DNA of 43,560 bases from Pseudoramibacter faecis (GCF_036289405.1 NZ_JAYFFI010000018.1:1-43560), one strand, 5' to 3'. Shown: positions 8,434-16,709, numbered from the stretch's first letter. Program-made: numbers and translations. The notes: a model not told the origin generated them from the sequence alone.

Positions 8434-8848
8434 AAAGAAAAAAGTTACGAAAAATTTTTTATTTTGAAAAGCGTTTGTTTATCGCCCTTTTCGGAAGGGG
8501 ATTAATCCTTTGCAGATAAGGCGGAAGGCCGACTTTTTTAAAACAGCAAAAAATTATTCGCTTTTAACGAAAGGCATGCAAAAAAATATGCGCCCAGCGG
8601 CTGAAGCGCGGCAAACCAGGACATTGAAAAAGCAGCGAAGAGCGATCATTCGCCGGCCGGTTCGAAGGTCAAGCCGGGAATAAAGCTCGGACAGGACTCT
8701 AAAGGGCGCCGGCCGGGATCACCGAGCAGATGCCGTCCGCGATTCTTTAAAAGGTTTCCGTTTTCAGCGGCTGGTCCAGATATTGGTCGAGCGCTTCTAA
8801 AGAAGACGTTTAATGCCGCATCTTCTTAGTCATTTTTCGTCTGGCCGG
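8434..8848. other. Long upstream region of GRE 2
   Basis: This stretch has no gene with a start and ribosome site. It contains A/T-rich tracts and ATGCAAAAAAATATG (about 8578-8592), which resembles a site upstream of the activase. GAAAAAGCAGC (8626-8636) also recurs at 11530-11540. These are possible enhancer sites for the sigma-54 promoter. On the minus strand near 8800-8750 a short frame ends EALDQYLDQPLKTETF-stop, which may be the tail of a lost gene. Confidence 0.4.
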
Positions 8849-9754
8849 TCATTCGGAGGGCTTTTGATAAAAGAAACCGCGGACCTGTTCGGTTCGAATG
8901 GAGTTGATAAAGGCTTCAGGATCCACCAGCTTAACGGCGTTCATCACCGCAGAAACTTCCCCGCGGGAGACGATGGAGTAAACCACTTCCCGCTCTTCGT
9001 TTTCGTAGGAACCGATGCCTCGAAGCAAGGTGGCGCCGTGGCAGCTGACGCTGTAAATGGCGCGGCTGACCTCGTGGGGAAGCTTGGTCACTACAAAAAT
9101 GGTCTGCTGCTGATATTTGTGGTACATGGCCTTGACCACCTGGGTGAAGGTGAATTGGAAGATAATGGAATATAGCGCCTGGTTCCAGCCAAAGAGCAGG
9201 CCGGCAACTATCAGAATGACGATGTTAAAGGTGAGAATGATGTTCCAGGCATCAATACCCTTGCGGACTGAGAGAAAAATAGAAATAAAATCCGTGCCGC
9301 CGGCTGTCGCGTCCACCCAGAGGCAGAGCACGGTGGCCACTCCGCCGATCACGCCGCCAAACACCGAAAGCAGGAGCACATCCTTGGTGATCACATAGGA
9401 TGGGATCAGATCTGTGATGATGGAAGCGAGCACGATGGTGTAGCAGGAGTAGGCTGTGAATTTTTTCCCCAGAAAGCGAAAGCCGATCCACACCGGAACG
9501 CCGTTGAGCAGGATGTTAATGGGCGCGTAGGGAATAGAACGATGAAAAAAAGTCCGGGCGATGCGCTGGAGAAGCAAGGTCACGCCGCCGACACCGCCGG
9601 GGTACAGATGGCCGGCATTGAGAAATATTTGGGTGTTAATACCCGTGAGCACGGCAGATAGGGTTAAAAAGAAAATGCGGATTGCAGGGTTGTGCAGATT
9701 GAAAAACCGGCGTTCCGTAACGACGCATTCATTGCCGACTTTTTTGACTTTCAA
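8849..9754 (-). CDS. YitT family membrane protein
   Basis: This 301-residue protein has about five or six hydrophobic segments in its first two thirds (such as IRIFFLTLSAVLTGINTQIF and NIILTFNIVILIVAGLLFGW). A soluble C-terminal domain of about 85 residues (TIFVVTKLPHEVSRAI...) is of the DUF2179 type. This matches the YitT/DUF161 family of Firmicutes, whose function is unknown; some members have been linked to transport or signalling. The start is TTG 9754, because GGAGG lies 8 bases upstream. It follows the AraC gene by 152 bases on the same strand, so it may be read through from the activase operon. Confidence 0.85.
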   Translation of the reverse strand: MKVKKVGNECVVTERRFFNLHNPAIRIFFLTLSAVLTGINTQIFLNAGHLYPGGVGGVTLLLQRIARTFFHRSIPYAPINILLNGVPVWIGFRFLGKKFTAYSCYTIVLASIITDLIPSYVITKDVLLLSVFGGVIGGVATVLCLWVDATAGGTDFISIFLSVRKGIDAWNIILTFNIVILIVAGLLFGWNQALYSIIFQFTFTQVVKAMYHKYQQQTIFVVTKLPHEVSRAIYSVSCHGATLLRGIGSYENEEREVVYSIVSRGEVSAVMNAVKLVDPEAFINSIRTEQVRGFFYQKPSE

Positions 9755-9906
9755 TGGGATATCCTCCAGGGTATAGGCATTCGAAAAGCAGTCCGAGCCG
9801 CTTTCCGTTCATGATGGATGGTCGACAGCTCTTTTGCTGCCGACGGTCACATATTAGCGAATGACGGGCAGGAAGTCAACGCAAAATTGTATCAATCCCA
9901 CAGCGG

Positions 9907-10614
9907 TTATTGGGCCAGGGGCATTGCTCGCTTACGGTAGGCCTTGGGGGTCATGCCGGTGATGTTGCGAAAGGCGCGGGTAAAGGTGGAATTGCAGCTG
10001 TAGCCCACCATCACGGCGACGTGGGTCACGCTGAAAGAAGTGTTCTGGAGCAATTCCTTGGCTTTTTCGACCCGGGTGCGCCGGAGATAGATCCCTGGGG
10101 AGACGCCGGTCTGGTGTTTGAACCAGTCGTTGTAGTAGGTTACGTTGTAGCGCTCGATCTCCGCAAGTTGATCCACGGTGATGGGCAGATCGTAATGCTC
10201 GGCGATGTAGCGGATGGATGGCGGCTCGTGATTTTCGAGCAGTTTGCTATAGAGGAAATTATAAAGGTAGTGGACCGAGCTGCTGTTCGGGTTTTGCTTG
10301 AGCTCCGTTTGGATCAGCTCGACCAGTTGCATGATCTGGCCGCGCATGGAGACGATGATGGGTTCACCGAGCAGGGCCTTGTCCTTGTCGTCCGGAGCTT
10401 CGGTGAGGTTGAGCACGAGCATGCGCCCGCTGAAGTCGCATTCGTGGGGCATCTTTTGGGGTACCAGGCAAAGTTCCTGCGGGGTCACATCGTAGATCCG
10501 GTCGGCAATGTTGAGGCGCAGGGTCTTTTCCAGGGGCACCATGATTTGAATATAGGGGTGGGCGTGTTCGCCCCGGCATTCGTGAAACATGCGAATATCA
10601 ATGACTTTTTTCAT
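9907..10614 (-). CDS. AraC family transcriptional regulator
   Basis: A protein of 235 residues. The N-terminal half looks like a small cupin-type sensor (HECRGEHAHPYIQIMVPLEK and LCLVPQKMPHECDF, both His-rich). The C-terminal ~100 residues carry two helix-turn-helix motifs of the AraC/XylS type, ending VGYSCNSTFTRAFRNITGMTPKAYRK. It starts 32 bases after the GRE activase and is probably co-transcribed with it from the sigma-54 promoter. It probably controls the GRE 2 group or its transport genes. The ligand is unknown. AAGGAGG precedes ATG 10614. Confidence 0.88.
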   Translation of the reverse strand: MKKVIDIRMFHECRGEHAHPYIQIMVPLEKTLRLNIADRIYDVTPQELCLVPQKMPHECDFSGRMLVLNLTEAPDDKDKALLGEPIIVSMRGQIMQLVELIQTELKQNPNSSSVHYLYNFLYSKLLENHEPPSIRYIAEHYDLPITVDQLAEIERYNVTYYNDWFKHQTGVSPGIYLRRTRVEKAKELLQNTSFSVTHVAVMVGYSCNSTFTRAFRNITGMTPKAYRKRAMPLAQ

Positions 10615-10646
10615 TTCTCAAAGTCCTCCTTCGGTTGATATTTTTA

Positions 10647-11435
10647 TTACCACACGACGCGTTCGAGGTGCTGGGCGACAATATCGCGGCAGGTCTCCAT
10701 ATGTTCCGGAGAAGGTGTGTCGATATCGCCCAGCGCATAGGGGATGCCGAGTTTGCGGTAAGTGTCGGTGCCCAATTTGTGATAGGGCAAAAGCTGAATC
10801 CAGTCGAGCTTTTCGAGCCGGGTGCAAAATTCGCCAATGCGGTGAAGCTCCGCTTCGGAGTCGTTGAGGCCGGGGATTAGCGGGGTGCGAACGATTAGGC
10901 GGAAGCGATGCTTCAGGCTGTTGGTCCGCAGCAAATTATCGAGAATGGGTTTGTTGTCGACGCCGCAAAACCGGCGGTGCAGCTCAGGATCGGCGAATTT
11001 AATATCGATATAGGCCGTATCGACATACTGAAGGATGCTTTCGACCACTGCCCATTTGGCAAAAAGCGCCGTCTCGATGGCGGTGTTGATGCCCTCCTTT
11101 CTGGCTTGCTGCAGCAGGCAGCGCGCGAAATCCGGCTGGGCCATCATCTCGCCGCCGGAGACGGTCATGCCGCCGCCGGAGTGAAAATAAAAGGGAATGT
11201 CCTTGCGGACTTCCTTCAGGACTTCTTCGACGGTCATCACCTCGCCGTAGGTCTGACCTTCATCGGTGGTCTGGATTTCAAAGGGCTGGCTTTCCGGCGT
11301 CGAGCACCAGGCGCAGCGCAAATGACAGCCCTTCATGAAAACAACGGTCCGAAAGCCGGCGCCGTCGTGAATCGAGCTGCGCTCCAGACGCAGCACAATG
11401 CCCTTGTTATCTTTCCCCTCGTATTGAAAATTCAT
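10647..11435 (-). CDS. Radical-SAM glycyl radical enzyme activase without ferredoxin domain
   Basis: A protein of 262 residues from ATG 11435. It has the radical-SAM motif CHLRCAWC (Cys37, Cys41, Cys44), the preceding SIHDGAGFRTVVFMKGC, and the SAM-binding GGGMTVSGGE. These identify an enzyme that uses SAM and a [4Fe-4S] cluster to place a radical on a GRE. Most activases of non-PFL GREs carry an inserted two-cluster ferredoxin domain after the CxxxCxxC motif. Here that insert is absent, as in pyruvate formate-lyase activase. GRE 2 is the likely client because both genes share a sigma-54 promoter type. An alternative TTG start at 11444 sits only 3 bases from AAGGAG, so ATG was preferred. Confidence 0.88.
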   Translation of the reverse strand: MNFQYEGKDNKGIVLRLERSSIHDGAGFRTVVFMKGCHLRCAWCSTPESQPFEIQTTDEGQTYGEVMTVEEVLKEVRKDIPFYFHSGGGMTVSGGEMMAQPDFARCLLQQARKEGINTAIETALFAKWAVVESILQYVDTAYIDIKFADPELHRRFCGVDNKPILDNLLRTNSLKHRFRLIVRTPLIPGLNDSEAELHRIGEFCTRLEKLDWIQLLPYHKLGTDTYRKLGIPYALGDIDTPSPEHMETCRDIVAQHLERVVW

Positions 11436-11493
11436 AGCGTGCAAGTGCTCCTTCGTTGTGATGATTGATGCAATTTCTTTGCTGTTTAATCAT

Positions 11494-11510
11494 CGCAAGT
11501 TTGATGCCAA
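11494..11510 (-). promoter_or_regulatory. Sigma-54 (-24/-12) promoter of the GRE activase operon
   Basis: The minus strand reads TTGGCATCAAACTTGCG, with the GG-N10-GC spacing of RpoN promoters. It points toward the activase, about 50-60 bases upstream of its start. About 40 bases around it align without gaps to the GRE 2 promoter at 8417-8433, including CTTTGCT downstream of the -12 box. Confidence 0.77.
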
Positions 11511-11771
11511 AATGAGGAAATAATCGGGCGAAAAAGCAGCAAAGCGCGCCATCGCCCCGTCTAAGCCATTTAAATCACGGGTAAATTTTTGCCGTTTCTC
11601 AGGTGACGGACAAAATGGTGGCAGCGCAAAAAAATGAACGAGAATACCGCAAAAATATTGGCACTCATGCGGGAGAGAATGCAAAATAATGGTCGGTTTT
11701 TGCCGTCTTTCGAAGCCGGTGCATCGGGAGGATCGGAACGACACGGGAAAGGACGGCGGCAAATCGCCGAG
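11511..11771. other. Upstream region of the activase operon
   Basis: No gene was found. GAAAAAGCAGC (11530-11540) and GCGCAAAAAAATGAACG (about 11624-11640) resemble sequences upstream of the GRE 2 sigma-54 promoter and may be enhancer sites. Short open frames crossing this stretch lack ribosome sites and family features. Confidence 0.4.
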
Positions 11772-11804
11772 AAAAAAAGCACACACCCAAGATCGGGTGT
11801 GTGC
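11772..11804 (-). terminator. Terminator of the opine dehydrogenase gene
   Basis: A perfect 10-base stem GCACACACCC/GGGTGTGTGC (11779-11788 and 11795-11804) with a 6-base loop is followed on the minus strand by seven T (11778-11772). It lies 19 bases past the stop codon at 11824. Confidence 0.92.
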
Positions 11805-11823
11805 GGTGATGATAGGGCCTCAC

Positions 11824-13044
11824 TTATTTGGTGGTGAAGTTGCCGTTCAGGATGTAGTCTTTTAACTGAGCGTCGTCCATGTGGCCGATTTCGAGATAAT
11901 CCAGAGTAAATTTGCTGTCGCCGGTCAGATCGCGGTCGAGCATGGTGCTGGCGAGCAGGATCATGGAGTCGACGATCGGGGTCGGGACGTCGTATTTGTC
12001 GCCGAGCTGTTGAATGAAGTAGCAGCCGACCGGCACGTCTTCCGTGATGTAGCGGTCTTCCAGGGAGAAAGGACCGTCGCCGAAGAAGTTTTCGTATTTT
12101 TCTTCAAACGGAACGGCGAAATCCGGCCCCATGTATTCTTTCCCATACATGGTGGTGCGGGAGAAGAAATCTTCGTAGTTCACGGTGGTCAGGCCGACGT
12201 TCATGGCCTTGGCAAGGGCCTTTTCTTCTTCCCAGAACACGGACTGAACCTGAGCGATGGCCGGGCACAGCGCGAAGCCGTAGAGCGAATAGTTCTTCAT
12301 TTCCTGGCCGAGCACGGTATCGAAGTTCTGCATGGTGGAAACGCCGAGAACGGTTCCGGGAACGTGGATCACCGGGTTGACGTTGCCGAGGTTAACATCG
12401 ATAACGTCGGTCCCCTTTACAAAGCCGTCGCCGGTGCGGATGGCATCGAAGGCGCCGATGCAGTCAGCGGCGGCGATGAAGTCGTCGCTGTCGGATGCCG
12501 GCAGGGCAGCCCCGCGGATAAAGGTGATACGGTCTTCGACTTTGCATTCGTTGGTGGTGACACCGCCGCGGCGGACGATGCGCACGCCGTAGGGAGCGGT
12601 GTACCAGGCGCCGACGATGACTTTGGCGGTGCAGCCGAGTTCGCGCATGATCTTTCTGAATTCAAAGGTTCCGAGGTTATCCGGAATGATGTGAACCACC
12701 TGACCGTCTTCCAACAACGGAATCAGTTCGCGAAAAACCGTCTCGTGTGCACCGGCGATGGTGGTCACGATGATGTTGCCTGCGCCTTTAACAGCTTCTG
12801 CCATATTAGTGGTGGCCATGTTCAGGCGGCCGATGCCCTTTCTTTCGAAGCCATAGGTGCTGAACTGGTTGCCGGACAGCTTAATGCCGGTTCTCATGAT
12901 GTTAGTCAGATTCTTTTTAAAGCCTTCCTGTTCCCACAGGTTGACCTTCTGCCCCGCCAGCGCGCAGTCGCCGGCCATGGTTTTGCCAACGCCGCCGGCC
13001 CCAATGATCGCAATCGGTTTGTCCTTCAGATAACTCATATCCAT
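11824..13044 (-). CDS. NAD(P)-dependent octopine/nopaline (opine) dehydrogenase family enzyme
   Basis: A soluble protein of 406 residues. The N-terminal Rossmann fold starts IAIIGAGGVGKTMAGDCALAG (GxGxxG at residues 15-20). The C-terminal helical domain carries NPVIH (His227), matching the catalytic-His motif of the octopine dehydrogenase domain. Family members reversibly join or split an amino acid and a 2-keto acid through a secondary amine, using NAD(P)H. In an anaerobe this enzyme could oxidise an opine-like substrate, or reduce an imine made by a neighbouring pathway. It has its own sigma-A type promoter and terminator and is divergent from the eutH remnant. AAGGAGG lies upstream of ATG 13044. 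The substrate is not predictable. Confidence 0.85.
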   Translation of the reverse strand: MDMSYLKDKPIAIIGAGGVGKTMAGDCALAGQKVNLWEQEGFKKNLTNIMRTGIKLSGNQFSTYGFERKGIGRLNMATTNMAEAVKGAGNIIVTTIAGAHETVFRELIPLLEDGQVVHIIPDNLGTFEFRKIMRELGCTAKVIVGAWYTAPYGVRIVRRGGVTTNECKVEDRITFIRGAALPASDSDDFIAAADCIGAFDAIRTGDGFVKGTDVIDVNLGNVNPVIHVPGTVLGVSTMQNFDTVLGQEMKNYSLYGFALCPAIAQVQSVFWEEEKALAKAMNVGLTTVNYEDFFSRTTMYGKEYMGPDFAVPFEEKYENFFGDGPFSLEDRYITEDVPVGCYFIQQLGDKYDVPTPIVDSMILLASTMLDRDLTGDSKFTLDYLEIGHMDDAQLKDYILNGNFTTK

Positions 13045-13133
13045 TGTTCATTCCTCCTTGAATTTGATGCCGGTCCGCCGGCATGCTGACGAAATTATTA
13101 ATATTGATGACTACAACTCATTGACTTAGATTC

Positions 13134-13162
13134 ATTATAGAGCCTTGCCGGTTGTTTGTAAA
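13134..13162 (-). promoter_or_regulatory. Vegetative promoter of the opine dehydrogenase gene
   Basis: On the minus strand TTTACA (13162..13157) and TATAAT (13139..13134) are separated by 17 bases. The transcript would start about 80 bases upstream of ATG 13044. This differs from the sigma-54 promoters used by GRE 2 and the activase. Confidence 0.75.
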
Positions 13163-13237
13163 GGACGAATTTGAAATTTTTTTAAATGCTTTTCTTACAC
13201 GATCTTTGCTTTCATAATTATATAGGGGGCCAAAAAT

Positions 13238-13257
13238 AGCGCGCTTCCAAGCGCGCT
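13238..13257 (-). terminator. Possible terminator hairpin
   Basis: Arms AGCGCGCTT and AAGCGCGCT are 9 bases each and perfect, with a 2-base core, which is tight for a loop. ATTTTTGG follows on the minus strand. It could block minus-strand read-through from the decayed prophage. It lies in the otherwise empty stretch 13163-13411. Confidence 0.45.
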
Positions 13258-13426
13258 GTATTTCGTTTATTTTAAGGTTTTCATCCAATTTGCCGAATGT
13301 CGCTTTTTTTTGACTGTCTTTCGCCTTTGGTTGCCAGACGCTTGATTGAGAAAAAGTGCTGCGCTACGATGAAGGTGTTTATAGCAAGGCCTTAACGATT
13401 TTGATTTTAGAATGGAGAAAATCATC

Positions 13427-13670
13427 ATGCGCACTATTGCCGCGGTCTTTTTCTGTCTGGGTGCAGGTTGATTATCTGCCGGGCAATCGTTTCGGGATTG
13501 GAGAATCCTTTTGCAAAGAGGTCAATGCCATCGTCGAGTTATTGTTTTTAATGACGGGGTTTATCGCTCTGGCATCTTGGATCAAAGCAGTGCCTGGGTC
13601 GGCCATTGCGCCATTTTTTATGCGTGATCCATCGCTTTTTGCCGGGATGCTGCTCTCCGACCAGCATTAA
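13427..13670 (+). pseudogene. eutH: N-terminal fragment of an EutH-like ethanolamine permease
   Basis: ATG 13427 follows GGAG by 9 bases and reads MRTIAAVFFCLGA. An extra G near 13466-13470 then shifts the frame, after which the sequence reads VDYLPGNRFGIGESF and continues through IAPFF and DPSLFAGMLLSDQ. This follows the start of EutH, the ethanolamine permease (GNRFG.GE.F...DP..FA..LL). The frame stops near 13670. The matching C-terminal end is at 19653, with a decayed mobile element between. About half of the expected 370-410 residues are missing from both fragments. The gene was divergent from the opine dehydrogenase and may once have fed it an amine substrate. Confidence 0.65.
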
Positions 13671-13735
13671 CATGGTGGGCTTATTTCCATATCTTCATTT
13701 CTGCCGCCTGATTTTTTAAAATAGTGCTTGACTTT

Positions 13736-14149
13736 TTATTTAGTAGGCTTTTCATTTCTGTCATGCAGCTGCTCCAGCACGCTCTTCAGCTGCGTGGGAA
13801 TCGGCAGTCCCAGATGCGCCGCGTTCTCCGTGAGGGAAAGCCCCTCGTTCGAGATGTAGAAAAAGATGATCGCCGTGCGGAGCACTCCGGGCTGTCCCAG
13901 AACCTGCACGTCGATGATGTTGACGATGTCGACCAGGATGAAGATCAGCACCTTCCGGCAGATGCCCTTGAAGCCGACCGCAGAGGACAGCTTCTTGTCG
14001 CTGACGGCGCAGAGGATGCCCGTGATGTAGTCGCAGACCACGAACACGATCAGCGCGATCAGCAGCCCGTCACAGCCTCCGAGGAAGTAGCCGAGCCACC
14101 CTCCGAGGACCGTGAAGATGAATTGAATGGTGTTCCAGAATTCCTTCAT
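13736..14149 (-). CDS. Phage holin family protein
   Basis: A protein of 137 residues from ATG 14149, chosen over a longer frame because AGGGAG precedes it. The N-terminus is MKEFWNTIQFIFTVLGGWLG. It has three hydrophobic segments, a GGCDGLL turn and VCDYITGILCAV, typical of the toxin-secretion/phage-lysis holin family that makes membrane lesions for endolysin release. The tail IPTQLKSVLEQLHDR is charged, as usual. The frame is intact although the neighbouring lysin is broken. It lies 88 bases downstream of the GH18 pseudogene on the same strand. Confidence 0.85.
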   Translation of the reverse strand: MKEFWNTIQFIFTVLGGWLGYFLGGCDGLLIALIVFVVCDYITGILCAVSDKKLSSAVGFKGICRKVLIFILVDIVNIIDVQVLGQPGVLRTAIIFFYISNEGLSLTENAAHLGLPIPTQLKSVLEQLHDRNEKPTK

Positions 14150-14237
14150 GATGTTGTTTCTCCCTTTTTGTGCAAAAATAAAAGCCGCCTGCGTGATTGC
14201 AGACAGCTTTGGCAACTGAATGAATATGAAGTTGTGC

Positions 14238-15479
14238 TTATGTCTGTTCCGGCAGCGACTCCCAGAGCCGCATATCCTCCTGTCCGAGCGACCAGACGGC
14301 GATGCCGCGGAGTCCCCACTTGTACGCCGCCTGGTTCGCCCAATAGACAAGCGAGTCCACATCCTGATAGTAGAGGATGGAAAAGCCGTCAGCGTCTCCG
14401 AGGAACAGGCGGGAAATTCAGATGTCGATGTCTATCGGCGTGACCGTCACGGTATCACGGTATCGGTCGATGTCAAGGGCGTACAGTTTTACGGTTTCCG
14501 CATCTGCGACTCCTTCTCGGAAGAGCCGTCCGCGGGGAAAGCGACATTCACGCTGTGCCCCCGCAGTCAGGCCGACTCCTATGGCAGGCGCCGTCCAGAA
14601 AGCGCTCCTCCAATACGGCCACCAGAGCCTTGATTCCGTGAAGTGCGTCTGCGTCCCGTCAAGCGAGATATATACTCCGTTCTTGTCCCAGAAGGGATAA
14701 CAGAGCCGCACCGCCACGTCGTAGGTTCCCGCCGTTCCGACGGTAAAGCTATATGTGATCGAGGCATTATCGCCGAGCGTGGCCACGCCGTCATCGACGG
14801 ATATGATGCCGGACGCGCTGTCGTAGTTGTCCCCGTCGTGGTCGATGAGGATGTTGGTGAAGCTCGCCGCCTGCTGCTGGCCGTATGCCGTCAGGTATTT
14901 CCTGCGTTTGTATGTGCCGCTCGCAAGAGGGTAGTCATGGCTTGTGGCGTCCTGCCCTTCCATGAAGTCATAAATCTGCGGGAAGGCATACGGCACTTTG
15001 TTGTAGTCGTCCCAGTAGGCGAGGATCGGGATGAACGGCTGCGGCGCTACGTCGTTCGTGAAGTTGTACTTCCCGGTCATCCAGTTCTTTGCCGCGTATT
15101 CCCGCACATCCAGTTCTTTGCCGCGTAGTAGGTGTTCGACGTCCCGCGATAGGTCCTGTCGAGGTTGGAGGGCGTGTCGTAAATCTGCCAGTTCCATCCG
15201 TAAGCGGGCAAACCGAGAAAAATTTTCTCCGGCATCATGGCGGTCACGGCGTAGTCGTAGATGCCGTCCAGCCAGTCCTTCGGAGAGACAGGTCCCGGCG
15301 CAGAGCCCGACCACGCCATGCCGTAGCTCATGATGGCCGCCGTGCCGCAGTAATTGTCGAGGTCTGCGTACACGCACCAGTTCTCGCCGCCGACAGAGCC
15401 GTTGACAGAGGTCATTCTCGGAAGGGTAGATATTGACGCATTTTGTGCTGTCATAAGCCTTGACCGCGTTGTAGACCAA
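14238..15479 (-). pseudogene. Phage-type GH18 glycoside hydrolase, multiply frameshifted
   Basis: Pieces of one protein lie in several frames. Near 15479 it reads YNAVKAYDSTKCVNIYPS. A second frame (about 15415-15100) has AAIMSYGMAWSGSAPGPV and MPEKIFLGLPAYGWNW, typical of GH18 chitinase-like folds. A third frame has WMTGKYNF through a beta-rich region (GTAGTYDVAVRLCYPF). The end (14411-14238) reads LFLGDADGFSILYYQDVDSL and RGIAVWSLGQED, the usual close of a GH18 barrel. A 29-base tandem duplication at 15078-15127 causes one of the shifts, and at least two more are needed. In an intact phage it would act in cell-wall hydrolysis or the tail tip. It cannot make an active enzyme as it stands. 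Confidence 0.75.
15078..15127. repeat. 29-base-offset tandem duplication inside the GH18 pseudogene
   Basis: The 21 bases at 15078-15098 are repeated exactly at 15107-15127, offset by 29 bases. As 29 is not a multiple of three, the duplication shifts the reading frame of the GH18 gene. Confidence 0.9.
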
Positions 15480-15660
15480 CCTGACTAAGCCGGTCCCCGT
15501 AGCTTCTCAAAGCGGCGTGCATCCTCGCATTTCTCATGAACGTCCAGACACCATGCATTTGCGGCCTTTCAGATAGTCCCTGCTCAAATTGCCTCACCTC
15601 CTGTGAGCATAAAAAAAGCGCCTCCGAAGAGACGTTTGAAATAAGGCCGATTTCCCCGCC
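15480..15660. other. Non-coding remnant inside the element
   Basis: No complete gene was found. It is probably degraded phage sequence upstream of the GH18 remnant and downstream of the VOC gene. Confidence 0.4.
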
Positions 15661-16044
15661 TTAAACTGTCAATTCAATCTGGTTTCCTTCTATTCCCACA
15701 AAGCAGCTTTCATAATATCCATCACCAGTAGTCCGTGGCCCTGAAACAACAGTAAATCCGTCTGTTTTCAACTGTGCTGTCAGTTCATCAACTTTCTCCT
15801 TGCTGCCAAGGCTGAACGCTATATGGATATATCCAGTCCTAGTCAGACTTTTCTCCAGATCTTCCATTTGCGGCTTATTCATGATTTCAAGTCTCGCACC
15901 ACTGTCAAAAGTGAGAAAATATGAGCGAAATCCGGTTTTTATGTTGTAATAACCATCATTAGATTCAGCGTTCAGATATTTTCTGAAAAACTGCCTTGCC
16001 GCCTCGAGATCATTGACGTACATCGCCACATGCTCAATTTTCAT
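15661..16044 (-). CDS. VOC (glyoxalase/bleomycin-resistance fold) protein
   Basis: A protein of 127 residues from ATG 16044 (MKIEHVAMYVNDLEAARQFF). It has the paired beta-alpha-beta-beta-beta modules of the vicinal oxygen chelate superfamily: His5 in the first strand, GARLEIMNKP, and GYIHIAFSLGSKEKVDELTA. Members are metal-dependent lyases, dioxygenases or drug-binding proteins; which applies here is unknown. Its ribosome site (GGAGG) lies at the end of the 89-base phage-derived repeat, and the phage frame continues in frame into this gene (DKKSARVYVEFQKMEDG before the Met). It is cargo together with the HxlR regulator upstream. Confidence 0.85.
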   Translation of the reverse strand: MKIEHVAMYVNDLEAARQFFRKYLNAESNDGYYNIKTGFRSYFLTFDSGARLEIMNKPQMEDLEKSLTRTGYIHIAFSLGSKEKVDELTAQLKTDGFTVVSGPRTTGDGYYESCFVGIEGNQIELTV

Positions 16045-16050
16045 GCCATC

Positions 16051-16139
16051 CTCCATTTTCTGAAACTCCACATACACCCGAGCCGATTTCTTGTCCTCGA
16101 CCGTGACCGAGTGCTTGCTGTCTCCCGCAGCGGAGTATT
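16051..16139. repeat. 89-bp direct repeat, copy A
   Basis: It matches 17082-17170 in the same orientation with 8 mismatches (about 91% identity). It encodes YSAAGDSKHSVTVEDKKSAR on the minus strand, the C-terminal part of the phage structural protein at 17061. The two copies flank the VOC/HxlR/monooxygenase-like cargo. Confidence 0.9.
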
Positions 16140-16150
16140 CAATCTTCGGT

Positions 16151-16528
16151 CTACCTGTTGTAATCGCATTTCTGGCATTGTGTCATAACATTTTCGCTGC
16201 TTTCCTTATGGAAAATCCCGGACCACTTGCAGATGCTCTGCAGGATCGGCACGACCGATTTCCCTTTGTCGGTCAGGGAATATTCCACCCTCGGCGGTAT
16301 TTCGTCGTACTGCTTGCGATCCACAAGGTTATCAGCTATCAGTTCTTTCAGCGTTGAAGCCAGCACCGCGTCGGTAATGTTCATCATTTCCTTACGGATG
16401 CCACTGTATCTGAGGACGCCTTTTTCGTTCAGCACGCAGATCACGCGGGATTTCCATTTGCCGCCGAATATCTTCAGACCATATTCCAAAGGGCAGCGGA
16501 TATCTGCCTCCAGTTTCTTTTGATACAT
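16151..16528 (-). CDS. HxlR family transcriptional regulator
   Basis: A protein of 125 residues from ATG 16528 with GGAGG upstream. The motif CPLEYGLKIFGGKWKSRVIC, followed by LRYSGIRKEM and DRKQYDEIPPRVEYSLTDKG, is diagnostic of the HxlR winged-helix family. These proteins often sense reactive electrophiles through the N-terminal Cys and control detoxification genes. It is divergent from the gene at 16710 and precedes the VOC gene, so it probably controls both. Its last codons run into the phage-derived sequence next to repeat copy A. Confidence 0.9.
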   Translation of the reverse strand: MYQKKLEADIRCPLEYGLKIFGGKWKSRVICVLNEKGVLRYSGIRKEMMNITDAVLASTLKELIADNLVDRKQYDEIPPRVEYSLTDKGKSVVPILQSICKWSGIFHKESSENVMTQCQKCDYNR

Positions 16529-16709
16529 GCTAATGCGCCTCCAATTTCTGATTTCCATTATATCGCGATCACTCTGATTTTAATAGCCACTATTTAATTT
16601 ATTAGTGACTCATAAATTTCTTTATATCTTCCATTCATTTAGCGAGGCTGCTATCATAAGACTGCATCAAGGAGATGCCCGACAAAAACAATCATACGGA
16701 GGTATTCAC

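Noticed and set aside
11655..11668. TTGGCACTCATGCGGG as a third sigma-54 promoter
   Set aside because: The -12 element lacks GC at the right spacing, and it points at no gene.
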